Source: Vibrio sinaloensis
GTDB taxonomy: Bacteria > Pseudomonadota > Gammaproteobacteria > Enterobacterales > Vibrionaceae
DNA length: 64,000 nt
Assembly: GCF_000808535.1 (NCBI RefSeq)
Contig: NZ_JWLV01000008.1
Span: 1-64,000, forward strand
Direction: 5' to 3'
Shown here: piece by piece, positions 1-8,729 of the stretch
How the letters are laid out: each line of letters opens with the position of its first letter
Numbering within the stretch: position 1 is the stretch's first letter
Program-made: the position numbers and the translations under genes
The notes under the pieces: generated by a model
What the model was told of the DNA's origin: nothing
Databases searched by the model: none
Seen by the model: the letters and a program-made list of their open reading frames with translations, nothing else

Positions 1-200
1 GTTTAACTGATCGGCATTAGTGCATTGCACTCCTTTTTTTTTGTTCTAGCGGTGACGTTTTAGTTGGTTCTTACGCTTGTTGATTGTGAGATCTTTAGCA
101 TAAATCTATGAAAACTATCAGTAGCGATCATGCTAACTGAGAGTTCTATCAAATTCATTCACCAATCAAATCACTATCTTGTTATCGATTTATTAATCCA

Positions 201-1820
201 ATGAGAAAAACGATGACAACAAAAACAATAAACCTAACCTTACTCGCGGTACTTTGCTCTCCGATTGCTACCGCCCAAATCCAAAACGGTGACTTCGAGC
301 AGTGGAACGGAAACACCCCAGAAAGCTGGTCAACCATTGATTCAGGGATAAGTTTGGCGCCTGCCAACGATCAAATCCAAACAGGAGGTTTGTCTGCCAA
401 GGTTACGGTCAATACCGCAACCCAAAGTAACACCGACCTACTGCAGACCATCTCGGTCGAACAAGGAAAAAGCTACCCTATCTCTGTTTCGGTTTTCCAT
501 ACCGAAGGCAAAGTAAAAGCGCGCTTATTTGTTGATGGCTATCAAGGCTACTCAGATCCAAGTAAGACCAATCAATGGCAAGCGTTAACCCATAGTTATA
601 CCGCGACCAGCACTAAGACGATTCAAGTGGGCGTTCGCTTTTACGACATCACCGGCTTCGACGGCTCAGAAGCGGTTTACTTAGATAACTTTCAACCCAC
701 TCAGAGTAGCGAGCCTCCAGCACCAAGTTGCGAGCACAACGTCGTTCAGCTCGCGCTCACAACCGATCAGTATGGTTCGGAAACCAGTTGGGAGATCAAA
801 AACAGCAGTGGCAATACTGCCGCTTCTGAATCTGGATATGAGAGTTCAACGTCATACAGCAAATCTCTTTGCTTAGCGGATGGCGACTACCAATTTACCA
901 TTAACGATAGTTACGGTGATGGTATCTGCTGTGGCTCAGGTAATGGCTCGTACGCACTCACGTTTAATAACCAAACTTTGGCATCTGGCGGCGAATTTAC
1001 CTACAACGAGGCTCACGCCTTTTCGCTTGGTGAAACAACGCCGCCTGTGACCGATGGCTACTACCAAGACGCCTCTGGAAAAACGGGATTTGCGTTGAAG
1101 ACTGCGCTATACAACATCATCAACAACCACCAATCTCAAGGCTACAGTGCGATTTGGACGCTAGTGAAAGACGCAGACATTGATAACTACTACGACAAAG
1201 ATGGTTCGATTCTCGATGTTTATTCAGAAAAACCTGAAACTAGTGACACGACTCGCTTTATCAAAGTGACTGACCAATGTGGTCAATACAGCAAAGAAGG
1301 CGACTGCTACAACCGTGAACACTCATTCCCGAAAAGCTGGTTTGGCGGCAAAGTAGAGCCAATGAACTCTGATGGCCACCACCTGTTTGCAACCGATGGC
1401 TACGTCAATGCCAAACGCAGCAGCTGGCCTTTCGGTGAAGTGGGCTCCAGCACATACGTATCTAGCAACGGTTCTAAACTGGGCAGTGCGGCGTCTAGTC
1501 TAGGTTACAATGGCACTGTATTTGAGCCCGTTGACGAGTTCAAAGGTGACTTGGCCCGAGCTTACTTTTACATGGCGACCCGTTATGAAAACGTGATTGC
1601 TAACTGGGAGAAAAACAGCGCCAACTCAGATGCGGTTCTTGATGGCACCAATACCACCGTATTCGAACCTTGGCTGCTAACGATGCTTAAACGCTGGCAC
1701 AAAGAGGATCCTGTATCGCTGAAAGAGCGCGAGCGCAATCAAGCCGTGTTTGACTTCCAAGGCAATCGCAACCCATTCATCGATCATCCTGAATTTGTCA
1801 CGCAAATTTGGGGTAATTAA
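201..1820 (+). CDS. Secreted endonuclease I family nuclease with N-terminal accessory domains
   Basis: Probable extracellular DNase for nutrient DNA or biofilm DNA. A Sec signal peptide covers about residues 1-25 (cleavage near ATA-QIQ). A carbohydrate-binding-like region follows (about 26-170), then a Cys-rich module (about 176-280, containing YGDGICCGSG) often seen in secreted bacterial hydrolases, and a C-terminal endonuclease I domain (about 285-535). The nuclease signature NREHSFPKSW has the likely catalytic His at residue 374, with DGHH at 391-394 and Asn403 further along. At 539 residues it is more than twice the size of plain Vibrio Dns, which is only the nuclease domain. The start could also be the ATG at 213; neither has a strong Shine-Dalgarno sequence. 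It stands alone in its transcription unit. Confidence 0.85.
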   Translation: MRKTMTTKTINLTLLAVLCSPIATAQIQNGDFEQWNGNTPESWSTIDSGISLAPANDQIQTGGLSAKVTVNTATQSNTDLLQTISVEQGKSYPISVSVFHTEGKVKARLFVDGYQGYSDPSKTNQWQALTHSYTATSTKTIQVGVRFYDITGFDGSEAVYLDNFQPTQSSEPPAPSCEHNVVQLALTTDQYGSETSWEIKNSSGNTAASESGYESSTSYSKSLCLADGDYQFTINDSYGDGICCGSGNGSYALTFNNQTLASGGEFTYNEAHAFSLGETTPPVTDGYYQDASGKTGFALKTALYNIINNHQSQGYSAIWTLVKDADIDNYYDKDGSILDVYSEKPETSDTTRFIKVTDQCGQYSKEGDCYNREHSFPKSWFGGKVEPMNSDGHHLFATDGYVNAKRSSWPFGEVGSSTYVSSNGSKLGSAASSLGYNGTVFEPVDEFKGDLARAYFYMATRYENVIANWEKNSANSDAVLDGTNTTVFEPWLLTMLKRWHKEDPVSLKERERNQAVFDFQGNRNPFIDHPEFVTQIWGN

Positions 1821-1837
1821 TTACCACAGAACAAAAT

Positions 1838-1858
1838 AGGCGCACAAACCGTGCGCCT
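1838..1858 (+). terminator. Weak terminator-like hairpin after the nuclease gene
   Basis: The arms AGGCGCAC and GTGCGCCT pair perfectly around a 5-nt loop, 18 nt after the nuclease stop codon. No long T run follows, so termination may be inefficient. Confidence 0.45.
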
Positions 1859-1964
1859 TACTCACCTTTACTGAAATATAACCCTACGCTATTTGACGTT
1901 TTTATTTAGTGTGTTCTGTGTCACATTTAGATATCGATATTCGTTATCATCTTGTGAGGCTCTC

Positions 1965-2957
1965 ATGCTTAATATTGCGTTCTTCAGCACCAAAAACTAC
2001 GACGAAAAATCTTTCAATCAAGCCAAAAGACACTCCGACGTCGAGTTCCACTTTCATGACTTCCGTCTCAATGAGAAAACAGCCCAGATGGCCGCCGGTT
2101 GTGACGTAGTGTGTGCCTTTGTTAACGATAACTTATCTCGTCCGGTTCTCGAAAAGCTCGCGACAATCGGTGTAAAAATGATTGCGATGCGTTGCGCTGG
2201 ATTTGACAAAGTCGACCTTGAAGCAGCGCAAGAGCTTGGCTTGCAAGTCGTTCGCGTCCCTGCTTACTCTCCTGAAGCGGTCGCAGAACATACGGTCGGT
2301 ATGATGATGTGTCTTAACCGCCGTTTACATAAAGCGTACCAGCGTACCCGAGATGCAAACTTCTCCTTGGATGGCTTAGTGGGGTTCAATTTCCATGATA
2401 AAACCATTGGCGTGATTGGCTCAGGGAAAATTGGTGTGGCAGCGATGCGCATTTTCAAAGGCTTAGGCATGAATATCCTGTGCTATGACCCTTTCGAAAA
2501 CCCGAATGCTCTTGAGCTTGGGGCGCAGTACTGCTCACTCGATGAGTTATACTCTCAGTCTGACATCATCTCCTTACACTGCCCTCTTACCGAAGAAAAC
2601 AAACATCTTCTCAACGAGCAAGCGTTCAACAAAATGAAAGATGGCGTAATGATCATCAATACCAGTCGCGGCAAGCTGTTAGACTCAGTTGCTGCCATCG
2701 AGGCACTAAAGAAAGGGAAAATTGGCTCACTGGGATTAGACGTGTATGACAATGAAAAAGATCTGTTCTTCCAAGACAAATCGAACGACATCATTGTCGA
2801 CGATGTATTTCGTCGCTTGTCTGCCTGTCACAACGTCTTGTTCACAGGTCATCAAGCCTTTTTGACCAACGAAGCACTGCACAACATTGCCACCACAACG
2901 CTCGATAGTATCGACAAGTTTTTCGCCGATGAAAAATCAGGCAATGAGCTGATCTGA
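1965..2957 (+). CDS. ldhA: Fermentative D-lactate dehydrogenase (NAD-dependent)
   Basis: Reduces pyruvate to D-lactate with NADH in the cytoplasm during fermentation. The protein follows E. coli LdhA along its length (330 versus 329 residues). Landmarks are RCAGFDKVDLEAA, the NAD-binding loop GVIGSGKIG, the catalytic Arg in NTSRGKLLDS, the Glu in DNEKDLFF and the His in FTGHQAF. The open frame extends 24 codons upstream of this ATG, but homology begins here (MLNIAFFSTKNYD) and GAGG lies just before it, so the shorter start is preferred. It is monocistronic, with a strong shared terminator against the convergent permease gene. Confidence 0.95.
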   Translation: MLNIAFFSTKNYDEKSFNQAKRHSDVEFHFHDFRLNEKTAQMAAGCDVVCAFVNDNLSRPVLEKLATIGVKMIAMRCAGFDKVDLEAAQELGLQVVRVPAYSPEAVAEHTVGMMMCLNRRLHKAYQRTRDANFSLDGLVGFNFHDKTIGVIGSGKIGVAAMRIFKGLGMNILCYDPFENPNALELGAQYCSLDELYSQSDIISLHCPLTEENKHLLNEQAFNKMKDGVMIINTSRGKLLDSVAAIEALKKGKIGSLGLDVYDNEKDLFFQDKSNDIIVDDVFRRLSACHNVLFTGHQAFLTNEALHNIATTTLDSIDKFFADEKSGNELI

Positions 2958-2974
2958 GTCACCCCTTAAAACAA

Positions 2975-3007
2975 AAAGAGTCGCGAACCAAGGTTTCGCG
3001 ACTCTTT
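2975..3007. terminator. Bidirectional rho-independent terminator between ldhA and the permease gene
   Basis: A 13-bp perfect stem, AAAGAGTCGCGAA paired with TTCGCGACTCTTT, has a 7-nt loop and A/T tracts on both sides. It can terminate both convergent genes. Confidence 0.9.
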
Positions 3008-3027
3008 GATCGGTCAACTTGCTAAGG

Positions 3028-4182
3028 TTAGATAACCTGTGAAATCAGCAAGAACCCACCGAACGCCAGCGAGAAAATCAACATCCCCTGCCCGCCTTCC
3101 GCGCTGTATCGCTCAGACTCAACATTCCCCAAACGCAGTTTGTATACCATAGCTAATGGGACAAAGACCGCCAAGAAGACCAAAATAATGCCAGCATAAC
3201 CCAGCACGGCTAAGAACTTGTCCGCGGCAAATAGCGATCCCATTAATGGCAACACAAAAGTCAGCACGTAGGTCACAACGCGGTTTTGGTTGAACATATC
3301 TCTATTTTGGTTGAACAAAGACATCGCAACGCCAAAGAATGACGTCAGCAGTGCTAAACCAGTGAACAAAGAGAGCAGCGTTCCAATCCAGCTTGATTGA
3401 TGCTCGAATGCCGCAATCAAATCCCCCACACCTTTCAGTTCGCCCAGTTGAGCGGGATTCAAGTTTCCGACCACCGCAAAAAGCCAACAAAGGTAGCAAA
3501 TCAATGGAATCAAGGAACCTATCACCACCATGTTTCGCAGTTCGCGATCGGACGCTTCATGGTTGTATGAGACCAAGGATGGAATCACCACCATAAAACC
3601 AAAACTGGTGAAAAGTACCGCACTCGTTTTGATCAGTTCGATATGATCGTCGTTCGTCACGCGAGCGAGGTTATCAAGGCGAAAGTCAGGCAAGAGGAAA
3701 ACCAATGTGAGCGCTAAACAAGCGATCATCACAAAGAACAATCCTCGATTGAGTTTATCAATTGCACCTGTTCCGCCTGCGATCACAAGCCCTGAAATCA
3801 AGGTAAAGGCAATCTGACTTTGTGCCGTAGTGAATTCAAGCCCAATAGAGCCACTCAATTGTCCAACAAGGTCGGCGGCACCCAGAATGTAGGCCATCAG
3901 CAGACAGATCAGCAATGCGTAAAGTAAACCGTTGGTAAGTAGTTGACCGGCCTTACCTAGCGTTTTTCTCGCAATCGAGTTTAGCCCCAAGCCGCCGCCT
4001 GACTTAATTGTCGCTTCCAAGAGCAACAACGCAGCGTACGTCGTCCCAAAGCATATAAAAATCATCAGTAAGGTTCCCCACCAAAGCCCGAATTGAGCGA
4101 GAACCATAGGGATAGCAAGCATACCGGCGCCCAACGCGGTGCCAGAGATAATTAGGGAACTGCCTAAAAGTTTAGTATTCAT
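3028..4182 (-). CDS. tyrP: Aromatic amino acid permease, TyrP/Mtr (HAAAP) family
   Basis: Inner membrane symporter for aromatic amino acids, most like TyrP of E. coli. It has 384 residues with about eleven hydrophobic segments. The N-terminal motif SGTALGAGMLAIP is the unwound TM1 of this family, and TSFGFMVVIPSLVSYN corresponds to the conserved TSFGFHGSVPSIVSY region of TyrP. The exact substrate (Tyr, Trp or Phe) cannot be read from the sequence. The gene is preceded by an unusually long leader that contains a Phe/Tyr-rich small ORF, which suggests control by aromatic amino acid supply. A TyrR box was not recognised. Confidence 0.8.
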   Translation of the reverse strand: MNTKLLGSSLIISGTALGAGMLAIPMVLAQFGLWWGTLLMIFICFGTTYAALLLLEATIKSGGGLGLNSIARKTLGKAGQLLTNGLLYALLICLLMAYILGAADLVGQLSGSIGLEFTTAQSQIAFTLISGLVIAGGTGAIDKLNRGLFFVMIACLALTLVFLLPDFRLDNLARVTNDDHIELIKTSAVLFTSFGFMVVIPSLVSYNHEASDRELRNMVVIGSLIPLICYLCWLFAVVGNLNPAQLGELKGVGDLIAAFEHQSSWIGTLLSLFTGLALLTSFFGVAMSLFNQNRDMFNQNRVVTYVLTFVLPLMGSLFAADKFLAVLGYAGIILVFLAVFVPLAMVYKLRLGNVESERYSAEGGQGMLIFSLAFGGFLLISQVI

Positions 4183-4773
4183 ATTTTCGTATTCTGTTTT
4201 GATTAGTTTTTAATGGATGTGCGCGTGCCTAGCGCGATGGCTAACAATCAAAAACAATACGAATAGCGAGCTTTAAAGAAGAAAGCAGAGAAGAAAAGAC
4301 GCGAAGATGTGCGAACAAAGCGAAAAGAAAAGATAGAACCTGAAAGTGCCTTCTTTTTGTGGGGCGACCCTTCGGTCGGTTCGATAATTGGTGTGGTTAT
4401 TTTGAATATCATTAAGATGTCCGTTACAGCTAGACAATCCATTATACGAGAACAGCAAATCCTATGCTGCGTACCCAACGTGGGTCAAATCATCTTAGCC
4501 ATCTAGCCATCGATTGCAATGGCGTTTTTATCAACTGAACACAAATGCATCAGTTTAGTTGTTTATCGCTTCCATCCACTGACAGAAAGGGATTCGTCTC
4601 GCCAGTCGACTTTTTGACAGCATGTCATTTTTTTGATTACACGATATTTACATCACATTTACATCAAACAATATCTATTTTAATCACAATACTCTATTCC
4701 CATACTTTCATTCCGGAATTGAGTAGACGAACATATGAAAGTCTATTGTTATCAAAGTGATGTTTACTCAGCA
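4183..4773. other. Divergent intergenic region between the permease and MCP genes
   Basis: 590 bp without a conventional gene. On the minus strand it holds a TATAAT hexamer (4446 down to 4441) and a candidate Phe-rich leader ORF. A small hairpin (CGACC/GGTCG near 4363-4377) sits inside that ORF. The MCP-proximal half (about 4620-4730) is AT-rich and presumably contains the MCP promoter. No -35 box or regulator site could be assigned confidently. Confidence 0.5.
4248..4412 (-). CDS. Candidate Phe/Tyr-rich leader peptide upstream of tyrP
   Basis: A 54-codon ORF whose last 27 residues hold nine Phe and two Tyr (SAFFFKARYSYCF at the end). It begins about 30 nt after a perfect TATAAT on the same strand, with GGA seven nt before its ATG, and ends 65 nt before the permease start. 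This resembles the layout of amino-acid-responsive leader peptides such as PheL. Against it, no U-tract terminator lies between its stop and tyrP, the -35 is poor, and the Phe codons could be a by-product of a pyrimidine-rich tract. Translation is unproven. Confidence 0.3.
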   Translation of the reverse strand: MIFKITTPIIEPTEGSPHKKKALSGSIFSFRFVRTSSRLFFSAFFFKARYSYCF

Positions 4774-6387
4774 ATGCGCCTATCTATAACAACAAAATTA
4801 TTAATTACATTAGTCAGTGTGTTTGGGTTAGTTCTTGCCGCCTCAACGACTTACCAATACTTGCAGCAACGTGAGCTGTTGAACTCTGTTCTTAGTGAGC
4901 AACTTCATGATAAAGCAAGCAATTACTTCGACAGCTTAAATATGATGATGCTGACGGGGACCATGTCTCAGAAAGAGACACTGCGCCAGAAAGCCCTCGC
5001 TCAAGACGGGATTGAACAAGTGCGGGTGTTACGTGCCGACACGGTGAGTAAATTTTACGGCCCCGGGCAACCTAATCAATCACCACAAGATGACATTGAC
5101 CGCCGCGCATTGGCGGGTGAACTCGTCATCGAGCCCTACAGCGCCGATTGGGGTCAAGGTATCGTCGTCGCCCTACCAATGAAATCCAGCGAAGACTATC
5201 GTGGAACCAATTGTGTTAGCTGCCATATCACGCCCGAAGGTGAGGTGCTAGGTGCAATCCGATTGGAATATAATCTGTCTCATGTCAATTCAATGATAAG
5301 CCAGCGTACGTTGATTGCACTTGCAATAATGTCCGCTTTTGGCCTGGTTGGCTTTTTGATTACGCTAACGTTAATTCGCAAAATCATCGTTCGACCCATT
5401 CAACAAACCTCTGGGTTTATGCAAAGCGTCAGTGAAACGAAAGATCTCTCTTTGCGCCTAACCAGTGAGCAAAAAGACGAAATTGGTCAGCTCTCTGGCG
5501 CGATCAACTCTTTCATGGACACGGTAAATCGCAGCTTGACCAAGGTTCAAACTACTTCGCACAAAGTCGCGAGCAGCGCAGCAGAGTTAACTCAAGTCGC
5601 CCAAGTCACTGACTCGGCGGCTAGCAATCAGCAACAAGAGACTGCAGACGTCCAAGCCAATATTGAGCAAATGCAGTCGCAACAGCTTCAAGTAGACCAA
5701 GCCACGAACGACGCGTCAAAACTGATCAAGCACACCACCTCAATCGCTGAACAAAGTGCGAGCCAAGCGCACACGGCCAGTGCAGAAATCAAAAATCTTG
5801 TCAGCGATATTGAGCAAGTCAAAACCAACATCGTGGAACTGAACGACCAAACCGCCGAAGTTTCCACCATTCTAGAGGTCATCAAAGGCATTGCGGAACA
5901 AACCAATTTGCTGGCATTAAATGCAGCGATAGAAGCGGCACGAGCAGGAGAGCAAGGACGAGGTTTCGCCGTGGTTGCAGACGAAGTTCGCCAGTTAGCC
6001 AGTCGAACTGCAGAGGCAACAGGCAGTATCGAAAACATCATTGCTCAGTTCCAAAAAGACAGCAAAACATCATTAACGTCGGTTGATGCAGTCTGTGAAA
6101 CAGCTCATACGCGTTCAAATCAAGTGGAATCGCTCTCTCTTGCGATGAACGAAGTGGTTTCTGAGATGCAACAAGCCTTAGCCCATGCGCGTAGCATCCA
6201 AGATCAAACCAGCAGCACTACTGAGATCAACACACAAATTCAAGGCAAGGTAGAAGTGATCACCCAACATGCGGATGAAACGTCTCACTCAGCGGCTAAG
6301 ACTCGTGATATTAGTATGAATCTTGAGCAACTTTCGGAGCATTTGGAATCACTTATCAATCAGTTTGCCCTTTCGCAGAGAAAATAG
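4774..6387 (+). CDS. Methyl-accepting chemotaxis protein with a periplasmic CXXCH heme motif
   Basis: Chemoreceptor that signals to CheA/CheW. From the preferred ATG at 4774 it has 537 residues: TM1 about 8-24, a periplasmic sensor 25-178, TM2 about 179-201, HAMP to about 255, then the cytoplasmic signalling coiled coil. The conserved tip reads [20 protein letters not shown]. The sensor contains CVSCH at 147-151, the classic attachment motif for c-type heme, just before a [11 protein letters not shown] strand typical of heme-sensing periplasmic domains. This suggests sensing of redox state or a gas such as O2 or NO. There is no C-terminal NWETF-type pentapeptide. An ATG 39 nt upstream (4735) is possible but would put a polar stretch before TM1. 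Confidence 0.9.
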   Translation: MRLSITTKLLITLVSVFGLVLAASTTYQYLQQRELLNSVLSEQLHDKASNYFDSLNMMMLTGTMSQKETLRQKALAQDGIEQVRVLRADTVSKFYGPGQPNQSPQDDIDRRALAGELVIEPYSADWGQGIVVALPMKSSEDYRGTNCVSCHITPEGEVLGAIRLEYNLSHVNSMISQRTLIALAIMSAFGLVGFLITLTLIRKIIVRPIQQTSGFMQSVSETKDLSLRLTSEQKDEIGQLSGAINSFMDTVNRSLTKVQTTSHKVASSAAELTQVAQVTDSAASNQQQETADVQANIEQMQSQQLQVDQATNDASKLIKHTTSIAEQSASQAHTASAEIKNLVSDIEQVKTNIVELNDQTAEVSTILEVIKGIAEQTNLLALNAAIEAARAGEQGRGFAVVADEVRQLASRTAEATGSIENIIAQFQKDSKTSLTSVDAVCETAHTRSNQVESLSLAMNEVVSEMQQALAHARSIQDQTSSTTEINTQIQGKVEVITQHADETSHSAAKTRDISMNLEQLSEHLESLINQFALSQRK

Positions 6388-6483
6388 CGGTTTTTAAGCA
6401 ACTTTTCCTTCTATTCAAGCGAATAAAGGTTGATGCGAACAAATTGAAAGGTAATATGTTCCATTGAATCTGTAAAATTCTAA

Positions 6484-6537
6484 TCAACCCAATGTTTGGT
6501 TATCACATGCAGTGAACACCACCTAACATTGGGTTGA
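6484..6537 (+). promoter_or_regulatory. Long hairpin 30 nt upstream of asnS: possible attenuator or MCP terminator
   Basis: Perfect 13-bp arms TCAACCCAATGTT (6484-6496) and AACATTGGGTTGA (6525-6537) enclose a 28-nt loop and are followed by ATTTTT. It could end the MCP transcript or act in the asnS leader. It lies about 100 nt after the MCP stop codon and 30 nt before the asnS ATG. Confidence 0.55.
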
Positions 6538-6567
6538 ATTTTTACCTCAATGGAGAATATTTAAAAC

Positions 6568-7968
6568 ATGACTTACGCGCCTGTATCAGACGTTTTGAAA
6601 GGTCAGCTAGCAGTAGACAGTGAAGTAACTGTTCGTGGCTGGATCCGTTCACGTCGTGATTCCAAAGCTGGAATCTCTTTCCTTGCCATTTACGACGGCT
6701 CTTGTTTCGACCCGATTCAGGCCGTGGTCCCTAATAATCTTAATAATTACGACGACGAAGTTCTTAAGCTAACGACTGGCTGTTCTGTTGAAGTAACCGG
6801 TAAGATTGTTGAATCTCCTGCGAAAGGTCAAGACTTCGAGCTAGCAGCAACTGACGTTAAAGTTGTAGGCTGGGTTGAAGATGCTGACACTTACCCAATG
6901 GCAAAAACTCGTCACTCAATCGAGTACTTACGTGAAGTGGCGCACCTGCGTCCACGTACTAACGTTATCGGTGCAGTTGCTCGCGTTCGTAACTGCCTAT
7001 CTCAAGCGATCCACCGCTTCTACCACGAGCAAGGTTTCTTCTGGGTATCTGCTCCGCTGATCACAGCTTCTGATGCAGAAGGTGCGGGTGAAATGTTCCG
7101 CGTTTCTACGTTAGACATGGAAAACCTACCTCGCACTGATAAAGGCGATGTGGATTACAACGAAGACTTCTTCGGCAAAGAGACGTTCCTAACGGTTTCT
7201 GGTCAGCTAAACGCTGAAGCTTACGCTTGTGCACTAAGCAAGGTATACACGTTTGGCCCTACTTTCCGTGCAGAAAACTCAAACACTAGCCGCCACCTAG
7301 CTGAATTCTGGATGGTTGAGCCTGAAGTTGCGTTTGCAGATCTAAACGACATCGCAAAACTGTCTGAAGATATGTTGAAGTTCGTATTCAAAGCCGTACT
7401 TGAAGAGTGCCGCGATGACCTTGAGTTCTTCGCTCAACGTATCGACAAACAAGCAATCACGCGTTTAGAACAGTTCGTTTCTTCTGATTTCGCACAAGTG
7501 GACTACACTGACGCAATCCAAATCCTTCTAGACTCAGGTAAAGAATTCGAGTTCCCAGTTGAATGGGGTATCGACATGTCTTCTGAGCACGAGCGCTACC
7601 TAGCGGAAGAACACTTCAAAGCGCCTGTCATCGTGAAGAACTACCCGAAAGACATCAAAGCATTCTACATGCGTGCGAACGATGACGGTAAAACAGTTGC
7701 AGCGATGGACGTACTTGCACCAGGCATCGGTGAAATCATCGGCGGCTCTCAACGTGAAGAGCGTTTGGAGATCCTAGATGAGCGTATGCGCGAAGTAGGC
7801 ATCGATCCTGAGCACATGAACTGGTATCGTGACCTACGCAAATACGGCACAGTGCCACACGCAGGCTTTGGTCTAGGCTTTGAGCGCCTCGTTTCTTACG
7901 TAACTGGCATGGGCAACGTACGTGACGTTATCCCATTCCCACGTACTCCTCGCTCTGCGAACTTCTAA
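6568..7968 (+). CDS. asnS: Asparaginyl-tRNA synthetase
   Basis: Charges tRNA-Asn with asparagine in the cytoplasm. It is 466 residues, the normal length for bacterial AsnRS. An N-terminal OB-fold anticodon-binding domain covers about 1-100 ([13 protein letters not shown]) and a class II catalytic core follows. Motif 2 is [21 protein letters not shown] (given here in overlapping form at about residues 238-258) and motif 3 is [15 protein letters not shown]. The start is supported by GGAGA 12 nt upstream. It is monocistronic with its own terminator. Codon use is strongly biased, as expected for a highly expressed gene. Confidence 0.98.
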   Translation: MTYAPVSDVLKGQLAVDSEVTVRGWIRSRRDSKAGISFLAIYDGSCFDPIQAVVPNNLNNYDDEVLKLTTGCSVEVTGKIVESPAKGQDFELAATDVKVVGWVEDADTYPMAKTRHSIEYLREVAHLRPRTNVIGAVARVRNCLSQAIHRFYHEQGFFWVSAPLITASDAEGAGEMFRVSTLDMENLPRTDKGDVDYNEDFFGKETFLTVSGQLNAEAYACALSKVYTFGPTFRAENSNTSRHLAEFWMVEPEVAFADLNDIAKLSEDMLKFVFKAVLEECRDDLEFFAQRIDKQAITRLEQFVSSDFAQVDYTDAIQILLDSGKEFEFPVEWGIDMSSEHERYLAEEHFKAPVIVKNYPKDIKAFYMRANDDGKTVAAMDVLAPGIGEIIGGSQREERLEILDERMREVGIDPEHMNWYRDLRKYGTVPHAGFGLGFERLVSYVTGMGNVRDVIPFPRTPRSANF

Positions 7969-7994
7969 GCAAAATTAGAACGTATAGAATCGAT

Positions 7995-8022
7995 AAACCT
8001 CCACATTCGTGGAGGTTTTTTT
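7995..8022 (+). terminator. asnS rho-independent terminator
   Basis: AAACCTCCAC and GTGGAGGTTT form a 10-bp stem with the tetraloop ATTC, followed by a run of seven T, 26 nt after the asnS stop. Confidence 0.95.
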
Positions 8023-8145
8023 ATGCCTAGAGTTCCCGCAATAAACGCGTTTTAAATGAGTTCTTACTTACCAGATTTACGATTAGAAATTTTGCTGAGA
8101 TAGCACTAAGGTAATTAGGAAAGCGAAATTTGGCAGGAGATAACA

Positions 8146-8385
8146 ATGGCACTCTTTAAAATCGAAGATCTTTCCTACAATGGTGTGGAAAAAGGTGTTC
8201 ACAGTTGGGATCACCCAAACAGTGACCAACCCTATTACTGGCACCCAGATTGGTTACATATTGCAGAAGACATAACTGGATTACATGCCCAAAAACCACT
8301 GGACCTTGCCCAAGGTGAGACAGCAACCGAAGAGCACGCAAAACAGGCAATTATTAATCACTTAAATGACCAAGACAGTCAATAG
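8146..8385 (+). CDS. Small protein of the GVHSW/YYWHPDW family (paralogue 1)
   Basis: A 79-residue soluble protein of unknown function. It shares the block QPYYWHPDWLHIAED with the protein at 10300-10599, and similarity continues on both sides (GVHSW before; LDL.QGE..TE.HA..AI..HLN after). The conserved Trp, Tyr and His residues suggest a ligand- or metal-binding surface. There is no signal peptide or membrane segment. CAGGAGA lies 8 nt before the ATG, and the reading frame is conserved between the copies, so the gene is real. It sits alone between the asnS terminator and its own hairpin terminator. Confidence 0.8.
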   Translation: MALFKIEDLSYNGVEKGVHSWDHPNSDQPYYWHPDWLHIAEDITGLHAQKPLDLAQGETATEEHAKQAIINHLNDQDSQ

Positions 8386-8389
8386 AACA

Positions 8390-8416
8390 TTCAGCCTCTA
8401 GGTCAAAGAGGCTGAA
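8390..8416. terminator. Hairpin terminator between two convergent small genes
   Basis: TTCAGCCTCT and AGAGGCTGAA form a 10-bp stem with a 7-nt loop, between the stops of the + strand small gene and the - strand membrane protein gene. T tracts are short. Confidence 0.6.
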
Positions 8417-8421
8417 TTAGA

Positions 8422-8631
8422 TCAACTGCTCGTATCCGCATTCGCCGCATAACGAATGCTTAGCCAGCATAATGCTAACATCACAAAAGGTATCGCTGCT
8501 GCGGTGTACTCAGTCCAAGCGAACCCTGCAAAAGATTTGGCTAGAATAACGTGCCCAAACACCAACAAACCCGCGCAGACAATCGCGATACCGATTAACC
8601 GAAACTCGTGTTTACTACTCTGCTTTTCCAT
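8422..8631 (-). CDS. Small two-helix inner membrane protein, unknown function
   Basis: 69 residues with two predicted transmembrane helices (about 12-30 and 41-60), a charged N terminus (MEKQSSKHEFR) and a short polar tail. Nothing in it identifies a function. It lies downstream of the MocR regulator on the same strand, with about 100 nt between them, and between the two YYWHPDW paralogues, so it may belong to the same locus. The overlapping + strand frame at 8456-8665 looks like a shadow because it lacks sensible composition. Confidence 0.6.
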   Translation of the reverse strand: MEKQSSKHEFRLIGIAIVCAGLLVFGHVILAKSFAGFAWTEYTAAAIPFVMLALCWLSIRYAANADTSS

Positions 8632-8729
8632 GTTTAACCTCAGCTTTCAAATACCAAGTCATTGAAACATGGAACAAGCGATTCACTGCAACACAGTTGT
8701 GACGAAAAACAGCCAAACAGTATGTTCCG

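Noticed and set aside
4309..4506. 65-codon + strand ORF upstream of the MCP gene
   Set aside because: It lies opposite the proposed leader ORF; no ribosome site and low-complexity start; not listed as a gene.
5688..6041. 117-codon frame on the minus strand inside the MCP gene
   Set aside because: It is a shadow of the coiled-coil signalling domain; no ribosome site and no sensible protein pattern.
8456..8665. 69-codon + strand ORF opposite the small membrane protein
   Set aside because: Antisense shadow; the minus-strand frame has two clear transmembrane helices.
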